64,000 nucleotides of DNA, from NCBI GenBank assembly GCA_023419315.1, contig JAEZYE010000050.1, forward strand, positions 6,380 to 70,379, given 5' to 3'. A program made the translations under genes and the position numbers. Shown piece by piece: positions 28,775-37,128 of this stretch. The DNA is from Pseudomonadota bacterium. GTDB taxonomy: Bacteria > Pseudomonadota > Gammaproteobacteria > Xanthomonadales > Xanthomonadaceae. Position 1 is the stretch's first letter, and each line of letters starts with the position of its first letter. The notes beneath the pieces were generated by a model. That model saw nothing but the letters and a program-made list of their open reading frames with translations, was not told the origin of the DNA and did no database searches.

Positions 28775-28788
28775 TGAAATCGGTTACA
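28775..28788. promoter_or_regulatory. LacI-type operator upstream of the TonB receptor (site 3)
   Basis: TGTAACCGATTTCA on the minus strand, matching the 14-bp consensus, 47 bases upstream of the receptor start codon, in the gap between the LacI gene and the receptor. Confidence 0.78.
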
Positions 28789-28819
28789 ACCTGCTGCAAA
28801 AAAAAACCGCACGGTGGCG

Positions 28820-29854
28820 TCAGCTGTCTGCGAGCTTTTGACCTCCCGCACTGGATTCACGCACTACCAGTTCCGGCACCAGCGTACGTGTGGTGGCCGG
28901 CAATACGTCGTCCGCATCAACGGCATCGAGCAGACGCGTCATGGCATGTCCTCCCAGTTCGGCGATGCTGACCCGCATCGTCGTCAAAGGCGGGTGAACG
29001 AAACGCGCCAGCGGAATGTCATCGAAGCCGGCGAGCGCGATATCGGAGGGCACCTTCAATCCCGATTCGTTGAAGGCATACAGGCAGCCGAGCGCCATCA
29101 TGTCGTTGGCCGCGAACACGGCATCAGGACGCGCCTGTGGCGCCATAGCCAGCAGGCGCTTGCCGGCTTCATAGCCCGATGCTTCGCCGAAATCGCCGGA
29201 AAGCTCCCAGGGTTCGCCGGCGCCGGCATCGGCCGTGATCCCATCGCGGTAACCGCGCAGGCGCTCGCGCGCATCGAAGTTGTTCTCGGGGCCGCCGATG
29301 AAGGCGATGCGGCGATGACCCGCCTGCAGAAGATGCTGCGTCATCGCCAGCGCGCCGCCGTAGTTGTCGATGCTGAGGACGGGAAACTGCCCGTCTTCCA
29401 GATGCGTGTTGATCAGCACGACGGGCAACGACGACGGCAGGTTCTCCGTCAGGAAACCGGGACGGTCCGCATAGGGCGACAGCACGAGCAGGCCGTCGAC
29501 GCGGCCGCGCATCGCGCGCAGCGCTTCACCCTGCTCTTCCGGATGGCCGTGGTAGCTGGACACCAGCAGGTGCTGGCGACGTGCCCGGGCAATCTGATCG
29601 ATGCCGCGCACCAGTTCGGAGAAGAACTCGCCGTGCAAATCCGGCAGCACGACACCGATGGTCTGGGTGCGCCGGCTGCTCAGGCTGCGAGCGGCGGCGT
29701 GCGGCTGGTAACGGAGGCGGTCGGCGGTGGCGACGACGTGCTGACGCACGGCTTCGGCCACGTTGTCGTGACCGTTCAGTGCACGGGAGACGGTGGCGAC
29801 GGAAACCTGGGCTTCCCGGGCCACGTCCTTGATGGTGACTGCCGTACGCGCCAT
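28820..29854 (-). CDS. LacI-family transcriptional regulator of the glucan locus
   Basis: Cytoplasmic DNA-binding repressor with 344 residues. The N-terminal helix-turn-helix and hinge read VTIKDVAREAQVSVATVSRAL at about 7-27, of which VATVSRAL is the recognition helix core; then the hinge helix and a periplasmic-binding-protein-like sugar-sensing domain from IGVVLPDLHGEFF (about 68) to the end. It lies between the GH3 gene and the TonB receptor gene on the same strand. Operator site 4 is upstream of its own start, so autoregulation is expected, and the shared operators make it the natural regulator of all five units. The effector sugar is unknown. A run of nine T follows the stop on its strand with only a weak stem. 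Confidence 0.93.
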   Translation of the reverse strand: MARTAVTIKDVAREAQVSVATVSRALNGHDNVAEAVRQHVVATADRLRYQPHAAARSLSSRRTQTIGVVLPDLHGEFFSELVRGIDQIARARRQHLLVSSYHGHPEEQGEALRAMRGRVDGLLVLSPYADRPGFLTENLPSSLPVVLINTHLEDGQFPVLSIDNYGGALAMTQHLLQAGHRRIAFIGGPENNFDARERLRGYRDGITADAGAGEPWELSGDFGEASGYEAGKRLLAMAPQARPDAVFAANDMMALGCLYAFNESGLKVPSDIALAGFDDIPLARFVHPPLTTMRVSIAELGGHAMTRLLDAVDADDVLPATTRTLVPELVVRESSAGGQKLADS

Positions 29855-29895
29855 TGAGCCGCCCCTCCGCGGTCATGACTGGTATGGTGGTGGAC

Positions 29896-29909
29896 TGTAA
29901 ACGTTTTCA
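29896..29909. promoter_or_regulatory. LacI-type operator upstream of the LacI gene (site 4)
   Basis: TGTAAACGTTTTCA, identical to site 5, 41 bases upstream of the start codon of the LacI gene. It suggests autoregulation. Confidence 0.82.
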
Positions 29910-30042
29910 AAATCAAATGTAAAGTCCGGGTTAGGCCAGACTTTTTTTGCTTCCCGATCAAGTACCTGGAAGACGCATTTGATTCTGTTTCGTTGCTGCG
30001 AAGCAGCAAAACCGTGAAGCACAGTCCCGATTTGACGTGCGG

Positions 30043-30071
30043 CCGGGACAGGAAGACATCTCCTGTCCCGG
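30043..30071 (-). terminator. Hairpin after the GH3 gene
   Basis: Perfect 11-bp stem CCGGGACAGGA/TCCTGTCCCGG with a 7-base loop, just beyond the GH3 stop on the minus strand. There is no clear U tract. It separates GH3 from the LacI gene, which has its own operator. Confidence 0.6.
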
Positions 30072-30081
30072 TCGTGTCCAC

Positions 30082-32346
30082 TCAGCGTGTGGCGACCTCG
30101 AAGCGCGCTTCGAGCTTCGCATCGGAACTGCCGCCCGCGAACACCGTGAAGCTGCCCGGTTCGACCACCCGCTTCATCGCGGCGTCGTACATGGCCAGAT
30201 CCTCGAAGCCCAGCGTGAACTTCACCGTCTTCGATTCACCAGGCGCCAGTTCCACGCGCTGGAAGCCGCGCAGCGCCCGCACCGGGCGCGTGACCGTGGC
30301 GACGTCGTCACGCACGTACAACTGCACCACTTCGGCGCCAGCGCGCTTGCCGGTGTTGGTGACGGTCACCGACACCTCCTGCTTGCCGTCGGGCGCAATC
30401 GTCGGCTGCTGGAGCGTGAGCTTGCCGTACGCGAACGTCGTGTAGCTCAGGCCGTGCCCGAACGGATACAGCGGCGTCCACGGCACATCGATGTACTTGG
30501 AGGTGTAGCGTTCCTCTTCGCGCGGCGGGCGACCGGTGTTCTTGTGGTTGTAGTAGATCGGCACCTGGCCCACGTTGCGCGGGAAGGTCACCGGCAGCTT
30601 GCCGGCCGGATTGAAGTCGCCGAACACGACGTCGGCGATCGCGTTGCCGCCTTCCACGCCGGGGAACCAGGCTTCGAGGATCGCCGGCACGCGTTCGCGC
30701 AGCGCGCCAATCGACAGCGGGCGGCCGTTGAGCAGCACCGCCGCCGTCGGTTTGCCCGCCTTGGCGACAGCGTCGGCGAGCGCCTGCTGTGCGCCGGGGA
30801 GATCCAGCGTGGTGCGATTGCGCGCTTCGGCGCTCATGTCCGGATGTTCCCCAAGGAACAGCAGCACGGCATCGGCCTGCTGTGCGAGGCGCACCGCTTC
30901 GGCAATGCCGCTTGTCTCGCCGCCTTCGATCGACGTGCCTTCCGCATACAGCACCTTGGTCTGCGGGCCGACGGCAGCACGGATGCCAGCCAGCGGCGTC
31001 ACCGTGTCCTCGTCGCGTCCTGCGCCGGCCCAGTTGCCGAGCATGGCGCGTTGCAGGTTCGCCAGCGGACCGATCACGGCCAGCGTGCGCACGTTCTTCG
31101 ACAGCGGCAGCGTGCCGTTGTTGTCGAGCAGCACCATCGACTTGCGCGCCATCTCGCGGGCGGCGGCGCGATTTTCCGCCGTCAGCGTGCGTGCCTTCTC
31201 GCGTTCGACGTCGCAATAGCGGTAGGGCTCCTCGAACAGGCCGAGCCGGTATTTCGCGCGCAACACGCGGCGCACCGAATCATCCACGTACGACTGGGGC
31301 AATTTGCCGGCGCGCACCGCGGCCGGCAGATCCTGCACATAGATGCGGCTGACCATGTCGATGTCCACGCCGGCCTTCAGGCCCAGCACGCCTGCGTCCG
31401 GGCGGTTGCCGGCCACGCCATGCTTGATGAGTTCTTCCACGCCGGTGTAGTCGCTGACGAGCACGCCATCCCAGCCCCATTCCTTGCGCAGCAAGTCCTG
31501 GATGAGCTCCACGTTGGCATGCATCGGCACGCCGCCGATTTCATTGAACGAGGCCATCACCGACTGCGCGCCGGCATCCACCGCCGCCTTGAACGGCGGC
31601 AGATAGACCTCGCGCAGGGTGCGCTCGGAGATGTCGGCGACGTTGTAGTCGCGTCCGCCTTCGGCCGCGCCGTAGGCGACGAAATGCTTGGCCGTGGCAA
31701 GCAGGCTGTCGTCCGCGCCGAGGCGTTCGCCCTGGAAGCCGCGCACCCGCGCCGCCGCGAGCACCGACCCCAGATAGGGATCCTCGCCCGCACCTTCGAC
31801 GATGCGGCCCCAGCGGGGTTCGCGGGTGACGTCCACCATCGGCGCGTAAGTCCAGTGGATACCGTAGCCGGCGGCTTCGCGCGCGGCGATGCGGGCGGCG
31901 TTCTGTACTTCGGCCGGATCAAAGCTGGCAGCTTCGCCCAGCGGCACAGGGAAAATCGTGCGGTAACCGTGGATGACGTCGTAGCCGAACATCAGCGGGA
32001 TGCCCAGACGCGACTCCTCGACGGCGATCTTCTGCAGGCGGCACGTCAGTTCAGCGCCCTGGACGCCGAGGAAGGAGCCGATCTCACCGCGACGGATTTC
32101 ATCCTCGCCGCCCGCGCGCGCGGCCGCGCCGGTGTCATTGCCGATGGCTGGAGGCTGATTGAGCTGCCCCAGCTTCTCCTCGATCGTCATCTTGGCCAGC
32201 AGCGCTTCCACGAATGCGTGTTCGCCTGCCGGCACCTTGGGTTTGGCGGCGAACGCCGGACCCGTGATCGCCGTGGCCACCGCCAACGCGAGCCAGAGGC
32301 CACGCACGCGCGGCTGCGCCGCGGGCTTCGAAAGCCTGACCTTCAT
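30082..32346 (-). CDS. bglX: GH3 family beta-glucosidase, exported
   Basis: Retaining beta-glucosidase of the BglX type. The ATG at 32346 follows a GGGAGGCGG ribosome site and gives 754 residues with a signal peptide (hydrophobic about 16-33, cut after AFAA). The GH3 N-terminal barrel contains TKHFVAYGAAEGGRDYN-like substrate residues (KHF at 220-222) and the nucleophile in VLVSDYTG (Asp299, where many homologues have SDW). The second alpha/beta domain and a C-terminal fibronectin-III-like domain follow, the full BglX layout. It should act in the periplasm on oligosaccharides, complementing the cytoplasmic GH1. Operator site 5 lies 33 bases upstream. Some GH3 enzymes of this type act on sophorose, which would suit beta-1,2-glucan, but linkage specificity cannot be read here. 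Confidence 0.95.
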   Translation of the reverse strand: MKVRLSKPAAQPRVRGLWLALAVATAITGPAFAAKPKVPAGEHAFVEALLAKMTIEEKLGQLNQPPAIGNDTGAAARAGGEDEIRRGEIGSFLGVQGAELTCRLQKIAVEESRLGIPLMFGYDVIHGYRTIFPVPLGEAASFDPAEVQNAARIAAREAAGYGIHWTYAPMVDVTREPRWGRIVEGAGEDPYLGSVLAAARVRGFQGERLGADDSLLATAKHFVAYGAAEGGRDYNVADISERTLREVYLPPFKAAVDAGAQSVMASFNEIGGVPMHANVELIQDLLRKEWGWDGVLVSDYTGVEELIKHGVAGNRPDAGVLGLKAGVDIDMVSRIYVQDLPAAVRAGKLPQSYVDDSVRRVLRAKYRLGLFEEPYRYCDVEREKARTLTAENRAAAREMARKSMVLLDNNGTLPLSKNVRTLAVIGPLANLQRAMLGNWAGAGRDEDTVTPLAGIRAAVGPQTKVLYAEGTSIEGGETSGIAEAVRLAQQADAVLLFLGEHPDMSAEARNRTTLDLPGAQQALADAVAKAGKPTAAVLLNGRPLSIGALRERVPAILEAWFPGVEGGNAIADVVFGDFNPAGKLPVTFPRNVGQVPIYYNHKNTGRPPREEERYTSKYIDVPWTPLYPFGHGLSYTTFAYGKLTLQQPTIAPDGKQEVSVTVTNTGKRAGAEVVQLYVRDDVATVTRPVRALRGFQRVELAPGESKTVKFTLGFEDLAMYDAAMKRVVEPGSFTVFAGGSSDAKLEARFEVATR

Positions 32347-32379
32347 GTATTCCGCCTCCCTTTGAACGAAGGGCCGGAA

Positions 32380-32393
32380 TGTAAACGTTTTCA
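32380..32393. promoter_or_regulatory. LacI-type operator upstream of the GH3 gene (site 5)
   Basis: TGTAAACGTTTTCA, identical to site 4, 33 bases upstream of the GH3 start codon. Confidence 0.83.
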
Positions 32394-32436
32394 GGCGGAC
32401 TGCAAAGCCGCAGGGCAGCATGCCCCGCCAGCGTCC

Positions 32437-32712
32437 TCAGGCCGGCTCGCCAGGTGCCGTCGCCGTGATCGAGAGTGCGTGGATGTCGGTGATCATCATC
32501 TCGCCGAGCGCGGCATAGACCGCCCGGTGCCGCGCCAGTGGAAGCTTGCCGGCGAACGCCGGGCTCACGATGACCACGTTGAAGTGGCCTCGTCCATCAC
32601 GCGCACCCTCATGCCCTGCATGCCGATGGCTGTCGTCCGCCACGTCCAGATGCTGTGGCTGGAAGGCGGCTTCCAGCGCCTGCCGGATCCGCTCGACGCG
32701 CTCGGCGGTCAC
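32437..32712 (-). CDS. BolA family protein
   Basis: Small cytoplasmic protein of the BolA family, which bind glutaredoxins and [2Fe-2S] clusters and in some cases DNA. From the GTG at 32712 (VTAERVERIRQALE) it has 91 residues, the usual size. Seen: the stretch DDSHRHAGH at about 26-34 followed by GHFNVVIVSPAFAGKLPLARHR, the family's loop and helix-turn-helix-like core, and IHALSI at the C-terminus. Its GTG start overlaps the stop of the yciI gene by four bases (GTGA), so the two are coupled. It could be called BolA proper rather than IbaG because of the long His-rich loop, but this is not certain. Confidence 0.9.
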   Translation of the reverse strand: MTAERVERIRQALEAAFQPQHLDVADDSHRHAGHEGARDGRGHFNVVIVSPAFAGKLPLARHRAVYAALGEMMITDIHALSITATAPGEPA

Positions 32713-33008
32713 GGCAGCACCTTGCGGAACGGGCGTACTTCGACGCGGGTGTAGACGCCGGCCTCCACGTACGGATCCGCCTGGGCCCAGGCACGCGCGG
32801 CTTCGAGGGAATCGAACTCGGCAATCACGATGCTGCCACTGAAGCCTGCCTGGCCCGGATCCTCGGCATCGATCGCCGGGCATGGACCGGCCAGCAGCAG
32901 TCGGCCTTCGTCCTTCAATGCGGTCAGCCGCGCCAGATGTGCCGGCCGCGCGGCCAGGCGCTGCGGCAACGCGCCTTCCGCGTCATAGCCTTCGATTGCG
33001 TACCACAT
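32709..33008 (-). CDS. yciI: YciI family protein
   Basis: Small cytoplasmic protein of the YciI/DUF1330-like ferredoxin-fold family, 99 residues from the ATG at 33008 (MWYAIEGYDAEG). Seen: RPAHLARLTALKDEGRLLLAGP, with the conserved His and Arg, a conserved Asp-Pro-Tyr in ADPYVEAGVYTRVEVRPF. The biochemical role of YciI proteins is poorly defined; a His-Asp pair is thought to form an active site. The gene overlaps bolA by four bases. In many gammaproteobacteria yciI lies with yciA/yciB and bolA-like genes, so the pairing is familiar. Confidence 0.9.
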   Translation of the reverse strand: MWYAIEGYDAEGALPQRLAARPAHLARLTALKDEGRLLLAGPCPAIDAEDPGQAGFSGSIVIAEFDSLEAARAWAQADPYVEAGVYTRVEVRPFRKVLP

Positions 33009-33397
33009 GCGTTTGCTCCCTGAACGGATGGCCGATTGTACGGTTCCGCTGTGCAGGCGGGGCGCCACGGACCACCACCGCTCCCTAGACACGCATCGCG
33101 GCAGGGCTTACTCTTCGAACCTTGCACGGCCGGACGCAGCGGCCCGTCGGGGATTCCCAGGCGAAGCACCGGATTATCGCCATCCGGCCCTCCGCCATCG
33201 ACGTCCGATTCGCTGCTCCCCCTCCGCCCGCGCCGATGACCTTCTCGCTGTCGGCCGCCGCTGTCTCGCGGCGTCTCTGCTTGTTTTGTTGATGTACGGC
33301 AACGCGTTGCCCCCGCGCCTGGGCCCGCAGGATGACTGCCGGTCTTTCGCCAGTGGCGCATCCTGCTCACTGTGACTCGCACTACGGCTGTAACTTG
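33009..33397. other. Divergent intergenic region between yciI and scpA
   Basis: Nearly 390 bases with no supported gene. An in-frame extension of scpA to an ATG at 33332 exists. I see no clear promoter boxes, hairpin or operator in the stretch. Confidence 0.4.
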
Positions 33398-34303
33398 ATG
33401 AGCTCCGAACTCGCGCAAGACGCGAACCCGCACAGCCAGTCCGCCCATCCGCAGCAGCAGGAAATGCCGCTGGCGGTGGTGCACGGGCAGCCGGTCCTGC
33501 AGATTCCGCAGGATCTCTACATCCCGCCGGATGCGCTGGAAGTCATCCTGGATGCCTTCGAGGGTCCGCTGGATCTGCTGCTTTACCTGATCCGTCGCCA
33601 GAACCTCGACATCCTCGATATTCCGGTGGCGGAGATCACCCGCCAGTACGTCGACTACATCAATGTGATGCAGGAGTTGCGGTTCGAACTGGCCGCCGAA
33701 TATCTGGTGATGGCCGCCATCCTGGCCGAGATCAAATCGCGGATGCTGCTGCCGCGTCCGGTCAGCGAGGAAGGCGAGGAAGCCGACCCGCGCGCGGAGC
33801 TGGTGCGGCGACTGCAGGAGTACGAACGCTTCAAGCAGGCGGCCGAGGATCTGGACGCCCTGCCCCGCCAGGATCGCGATACCACGCCGGTGCAGGCGCA
33901 CGTGCCGGACCGCGCTTCGGTCCGCTTGCCGCCGCCGGTGGATCTGAAGGAAATGCTGCTGGCGCTGCACGACGTGCTCAAGCGCGCCGAGCTCTTCAGC
34001 GGCCACGCCATCAAGCGCGAGGCGCTGAGCGTCCGCCAGCGGATGGGCGACGTGCTGTCCCGCCTGGACGATGGCAAGTTCCACCGTTTCGAAACGATGT
34101 TCAGTGCAGAGGAAGGCAAGCTCGGCGTGCTGGTCACCTTCCTGGCCATGCTGGAACTGGCCAAGGAGCAATTGCTGGACATCGTGCAGGAAGCACCGCT
34201 GGCGCCGATTTACATCAAGTCGCTGGCGCTGAACAACACCAACGAACCGCTGCAGTTCTCCAGCGAGTTCGATGACAGCGACGCCGCCAACGACGCGCCC
34301 TGA
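33398..34303 (+). CDS. scpA: Segregation and condensation protein A
   Basis: Kleisin subunit that bridges the SMC heads in the bacterial condensin complex. From the ATG at 33398 (MSSELAQDANPHSQ) it has 301 residues; an ATG at 33332 would add 22 and cannot be excluded since neither has a good ribosome site. Seen: FEGPLDLLLYLIRRQNLDILDIPVAEITRQY, of which FEGPLDLLL is the kleisin N-terminal signature, LAAEYLVMAAILAEIKSRMLLP, and a C-terminal winged-helix region with LAMLELAKEQLLDIVQ. scpB and rluB follow directly. The partner smc is at 8.3-11.8 kb. Confidence 0.95.
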   Translation: MSSELAQDANPHSQSAHPQQQEMPLAVVHGQPVLQIPQDLYIPPDALEVILDAFEGPLDLLLYLIRRQNLDILDIPVAEITRQYVDYINVMQELRFELAAEYLVMAAILAEIKSRMLLPRPVSEEGEEADPRAELVRRLQEYERFKQAAEDLDALPRQDRDTTPVQAHVPDRASVRLPPPVDLKEMLLALHDVLKRAELFSGHAIKREALSVRQRMGDVLSRLDDGKFHRFETMFSAEEGKLGVLVTFLAMLELAKEQLLDIVQEAPLAPIYIKSLALNNTNEPLQFSSEFDDSDAANDAP

Positions 34304-34364
34304 TGATGTATCGCACGCGCCTCGAGCGCCCGACATTCCCTTTCCTGATGCCTTTCGTTTCCTG

Positions 34365-35255
34365 ATGGATCAATCCCTCGTCAATCGCATCATCGAAGCC
34401 GCCCTGATGGCGGCCAGCCAGCCGCTGACGCTGGCGCAGTTGCACGGCCTGTTTCCCGAAGAGGAACCCGCGCCCGCGGGCAGCGTCGAACGCGCGCTGG
34501 AAGAACTTCGCGACGCCTGCGCCGAGCGCGGCGTCGAGCTGGTGGAAGTCGCGTCGGGCTTCCGTTACCAGGTCAAGGCGGACGTACATGGCTGGGTGAC
34601 CCGGCTGTGGACGGAGCGCAAGACCCGTTACTCGCGCGCGACGCTGGAAACGCTCGCGCTGATCGCCTATCGCCAGCCCATCACCCGCGGCGAGATCGAA
34701 CAGGTGCGCGGCGTGGCGGTCAGCAGCAACATCATCCAGGCCCTGGAAGAGCGCGAATGGATCCGTGTCGTCGGGCACCGCGACGTGCCAGGCAAGCCGG
34801 CGCTGTTCGGTACAACCAAGGGCTTCCTGGATTACTTCGGCCTCAAGCGGCTGGACGAACTGCCGCCGCTGTCCGAACTGAAGGACATCGGCGAACTGGA
34901 ACCCCAGTTGCCATTGGATGACGCCCCCATGCCCGCGGGCGCGTCCATGGACGTTGCCGCCGAATCCTTGGCGGAAGCGGAGATGGACGGCCGGACCGAT
35001 GTCGATGGGCCGGCCGTCGAAGACAGCACACCGTCCGCGCAGGATGCACGGAACGAACACGAGGCGGGCGCGGATGCCCACCCGCAGGAAGCCACCGCGC
35101 AGGACGCGCAATCGGCGGATGCCGCGCTCGATGACGAGCCGGACGAATCGCCGCAGGACGACGCCGATGGCGCCGATCCTTCCTTCACTTCACCCCAGGA
35201 TGACGACGCCGAAAACCTCGATGAAGGTCAGGTCTCGTCGGAGCAGAAACCATGA
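34365..35255 (+). CDS. scpB: Segregation and condensation protein B
   Basis: Dimeric winged-helix protein that binds ScpA in the SMC complex. The ATG at 34365 (MDQSLVNRIIEAALMAA) gives 296 residues. Residues about 1-190 are the ScpB fold: LEALIAS-like start, YSRATLETLALIAYRQPITRGEIEQVRGV, IQALEEREWIRVVGHRD, and PALFGTTKGFLDYFGLKRLDELP. The last 100 residues are a highly acidic, low-complexity tail (Asp, Glu, Ala, Gln), longer than in enterics but common in xanthomonads. Its stop overlaps the rluB start by four bases. Confidence 0.95.
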   Translation: MDQSLVNRIIEAALMAASQPLTLAQLHGLFPEEEPAPAGSVERALEELRDACAERGVELVEVASGFRYQVKADVHGWVTRLWTERKTRYSRATLETLALIAYRQPITRGEIEQVRGVAVSSNIIQALEEREWIRVVGHRDVPGKPALFGTTKGFLDYFGLKRLDELPPLSELKDIGELEPQLPLDDAPMPAGASMDVAAESLAEAEMDGRTDVDGPAVEDSTPSAQDARNEHEAGADAHPQEATAQDAQSADAALDDEPDESPQDDADGADPSFTSPQDDDAENLDEGQVSSEQKP

Positions 35256-36910
35256 GCAATCCCCCCCGCAACAAACTGTCGCTGAAGCGCGACGCCACCA
35301 CCGAAGCCCCCGCCCCGCGTCTCGAGGAACGCCTGCACAAGGTGCTCGCGCAGGCCGGCCTCGGATCGCGCCGCGCGCTGGAACAGCGCATCGCCGACGG
35401 CCTGGTCAAGGTCAACGGTGAAACCGCGCAGGTCGGCATGAGCGTCAAGAGCGGCGACAAGATCGATCTCGACGGCCGCCAGTTCGTCGCCAGCGCGCTG
35501 ACCGAACCGGCCCGCGTGCTGATGTACAACAAGCCGGAAGGCGAAGTGACCACGCGCGAAGATCCCGAAGGCCGACCGACCGTGTTCGAAGCGCTGCCCG
35601 TGCTGAAGGGCGCGCGCTGGATCGCGATCGGCCGCCTCGACATCAACACCACCGGCCTGCTGTTGCTGACCACCGATGGCGAACTCGCCAACGCGATGAT
35701 GCATCCCTCGTACGAAGTCGAGCGCGAGTATGTCGTGCGCGTGCGTGCGCCGGAAGGCCAGGAAACCGTCCCCGACAACATCGTCGACCGCCTGCGCCGC
35801 GGCGTCGCACTGGACGACGGTCCGGCCAAGTTCGACGAAATCGAACGCATCGGCGGGACCGATTCGCACGACTGGTTCAGCGTCGTCGTCAAGGAAGGCC
35901 GCAACCGCGAAGTGCGCCGGCTGTGGGAATCGCAGGGCTGCCAGGTCAGCCGCCTCAAGCGCGTGCGCTACGGCCGCATCTCGCTGCCGCAGCCGCTGCT
36001 GCGCGGTCAGTCGCAGGAACTGGCCGATGCGCAGGTCGAAGCACTGCGCAAGGAACTCGGGCTGGAAGACGGTGCGCCGGCCGCGCTTACGCTGCAGCCG
36101 GTGATCGGACAGCGTCGCGCCGCCAGGTCGACGGTGCACGTTTCGCGCGACAACCGCAGCCAGGGTTACGTCAACGGGCACAACATCGCCGATGAAGGAC
36201 GCGAACTGCGCCGCTTCGATCATGTGCGCGAAGATCGCGGCCGTGGCCGCGGCAAGAAGCCGCACGGCGGCCTGACCGTGAGCGGCGAAGCGGCCGCCAA
36301 GCAATCGCAGAAGCCGTTCAAGCAGCGCAAGATGAAAGGCCCGAAGCCGCTGCCCGATGGCAATCCCGCCGCATTCCGCACCTGGTACGTGCCCGAAGGC
36401 GTGGACACCGGCCCGAGCGGTCATCGCAATGCCGGCCCGAAGAAGCCGCGTCCGGGCGGCAAGCCGGGTCCGCGCGGTCAGGGCGGCTTCGGCAATGACA
36501 GCGGCTTCGCTGGCGAGCAGCGTGGCCCGCGCGGTCCGCGCGGTGGCGGCCAGGGCTTCGGCGGTGACGCCGGTTTCGGCGCCGATTCTCGCGGTCCCCG
36601 TGGCCCGCGTGGTCCGGGCGCCGGCAACAAGCCGCAGCGCGCCGCACGTCCGTACGGTCATCCCGGCAACGCCCCGAGCTTCCCGTCCGATCACGCCACG
36701 CCCGGTTTCAATCCGTACGGCCAGGCGCCGCGCGGTCCGCGTCCGCAGGGTCGCCCCGGTGGCGGCAATCGCCCGCAGAACGCACAGGGTCCGCGTCCAG
36801 GTGGACGTGGCCCCGGTGGTCCGGGCGGTCGTCCGGGTGGCGGCGGCCGTCCCGGTGGCAATCGCCCGGGCGGCAATCGTCCGCGTGGCGGCGGTGGTCA
36901 TCACGGCTGA
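35252..36910 (+). CDS. rluB: 23S rRNA pseudouridine-2605 synthase with long Gly/Arg/Pro tail
   Basis: Converts U2605 of 23S rRNA to pseudouridine. Seen: an N-terminal S4 RNA-binding domain (about 23-75, RLHKVLAQAGLGSRRALEQRI), the catalytic domain with IGRLDINTTGLLLLTTDGEL (active-site Asp130), and GRNREVRRLWESQGCQVSRLKRVRYG near 215-245, typical of the RsuA/RluB group. After about residue 285 comes a 270-residue low-complexity tail rich in Gly, Arg and Pro with repeated RGPRG and PGGR units, resembling RGG RNA-binding tails. At 552 residues it is about twice the length of the catalytic part. It overlaps scpB by four bases and ends in a strong terminator. Confidence 0.94.
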   Translation: MSNPPRNKLSLKRDATTEAPAPRLEERLHKVLAQAGLGSRRALEQRIADGLVKVNGETAQVGMSVKSGDKIDLDGRQFVASALTEPARVLMYNKPEGEVTTREDPEGRPTVFEALPVLKGARWIAIGRLDINTTGLLLLTTDGELANAMMHPSYEVEREYVVRVRAPEGQETVPDNIVDRLRRGVALDDGPAKFDEIERIGGTDSHDWFSVVVKEGRNREVRRLWESQGCQVSRLKRVRYGRISLPQPLLRGQSQELADAQVEALRKELGLEDGAPAALTLQPVIGQRRAARSTVHVSRDNRSQGYVNGHNIADEGRELRRFDHVREDRGRGRGKKPHGGLTVSGEAAAKQSQKPFKQRKMKGPKPLPDGNPAAFRTWYVPEGVDTGPSGHRNAGPKKPRPGGKPGPRGQGGFGNDSGFAGEQRGPRGPRGGGQGFGGDAGFGADSRGPRGPRGPGAGNKPQRAARPYGHPGNAPSFPSDHATPGFNPYGQAPRGPRPQGRPGGGNRPQNAQGPRPGGRGPGGPGGRPGGGGRPGGNRPGGNRPRGGGGHHG

Positions 36911-36936
36911 GTCGCTACGCATCGCCGGATGAAGAA

Positions 36937-36965
36937 ACAGGACGCTCATGGCGTCCTGTTTTTTT
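36937..36965 (+). terminator. Intrinsic terminator after rluB
   Basis: Perfect 9-bp stem ACAGGACGC/GCGTCCTGT with a 5-base loop, followed by seven T. It lies 26 bases after the rluB stop and ends the scpA-scpB-rluB unit. Confidence 0.92.
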
Positions 36966-37128
36966 GCGTCCGGATGGCGGTTCCTCTCTGGACCTGGGTG
37001 CAACGTGCGGCGTTCTGCCGTCGAATGCTGCCAATGCCGTCGTTTCGACTGCGCCGCAGTTGAGCAGGATCAAGGCCTGCGCGGTGCGCTCGGCTACAAT
37101 GCGCGAGTTCGAACTTAGTCAACACACC

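Noticed and set aside
25581..28841. Plus-strand open frame of about 1086 codons opposite the TonB receptor gene
   Set aside because: Antisense shadow of a receptor with signal peptide, plug and barrel; product is Val/Arg/Ala-rich without domains.
30037..32754. Plus-strand open frame of about 905 codons opposite GH3 and bolA
   Set aside because: Antisense to GH3, which has its catalytic residues; it also crosses gene boundaries and has no ribosome site.
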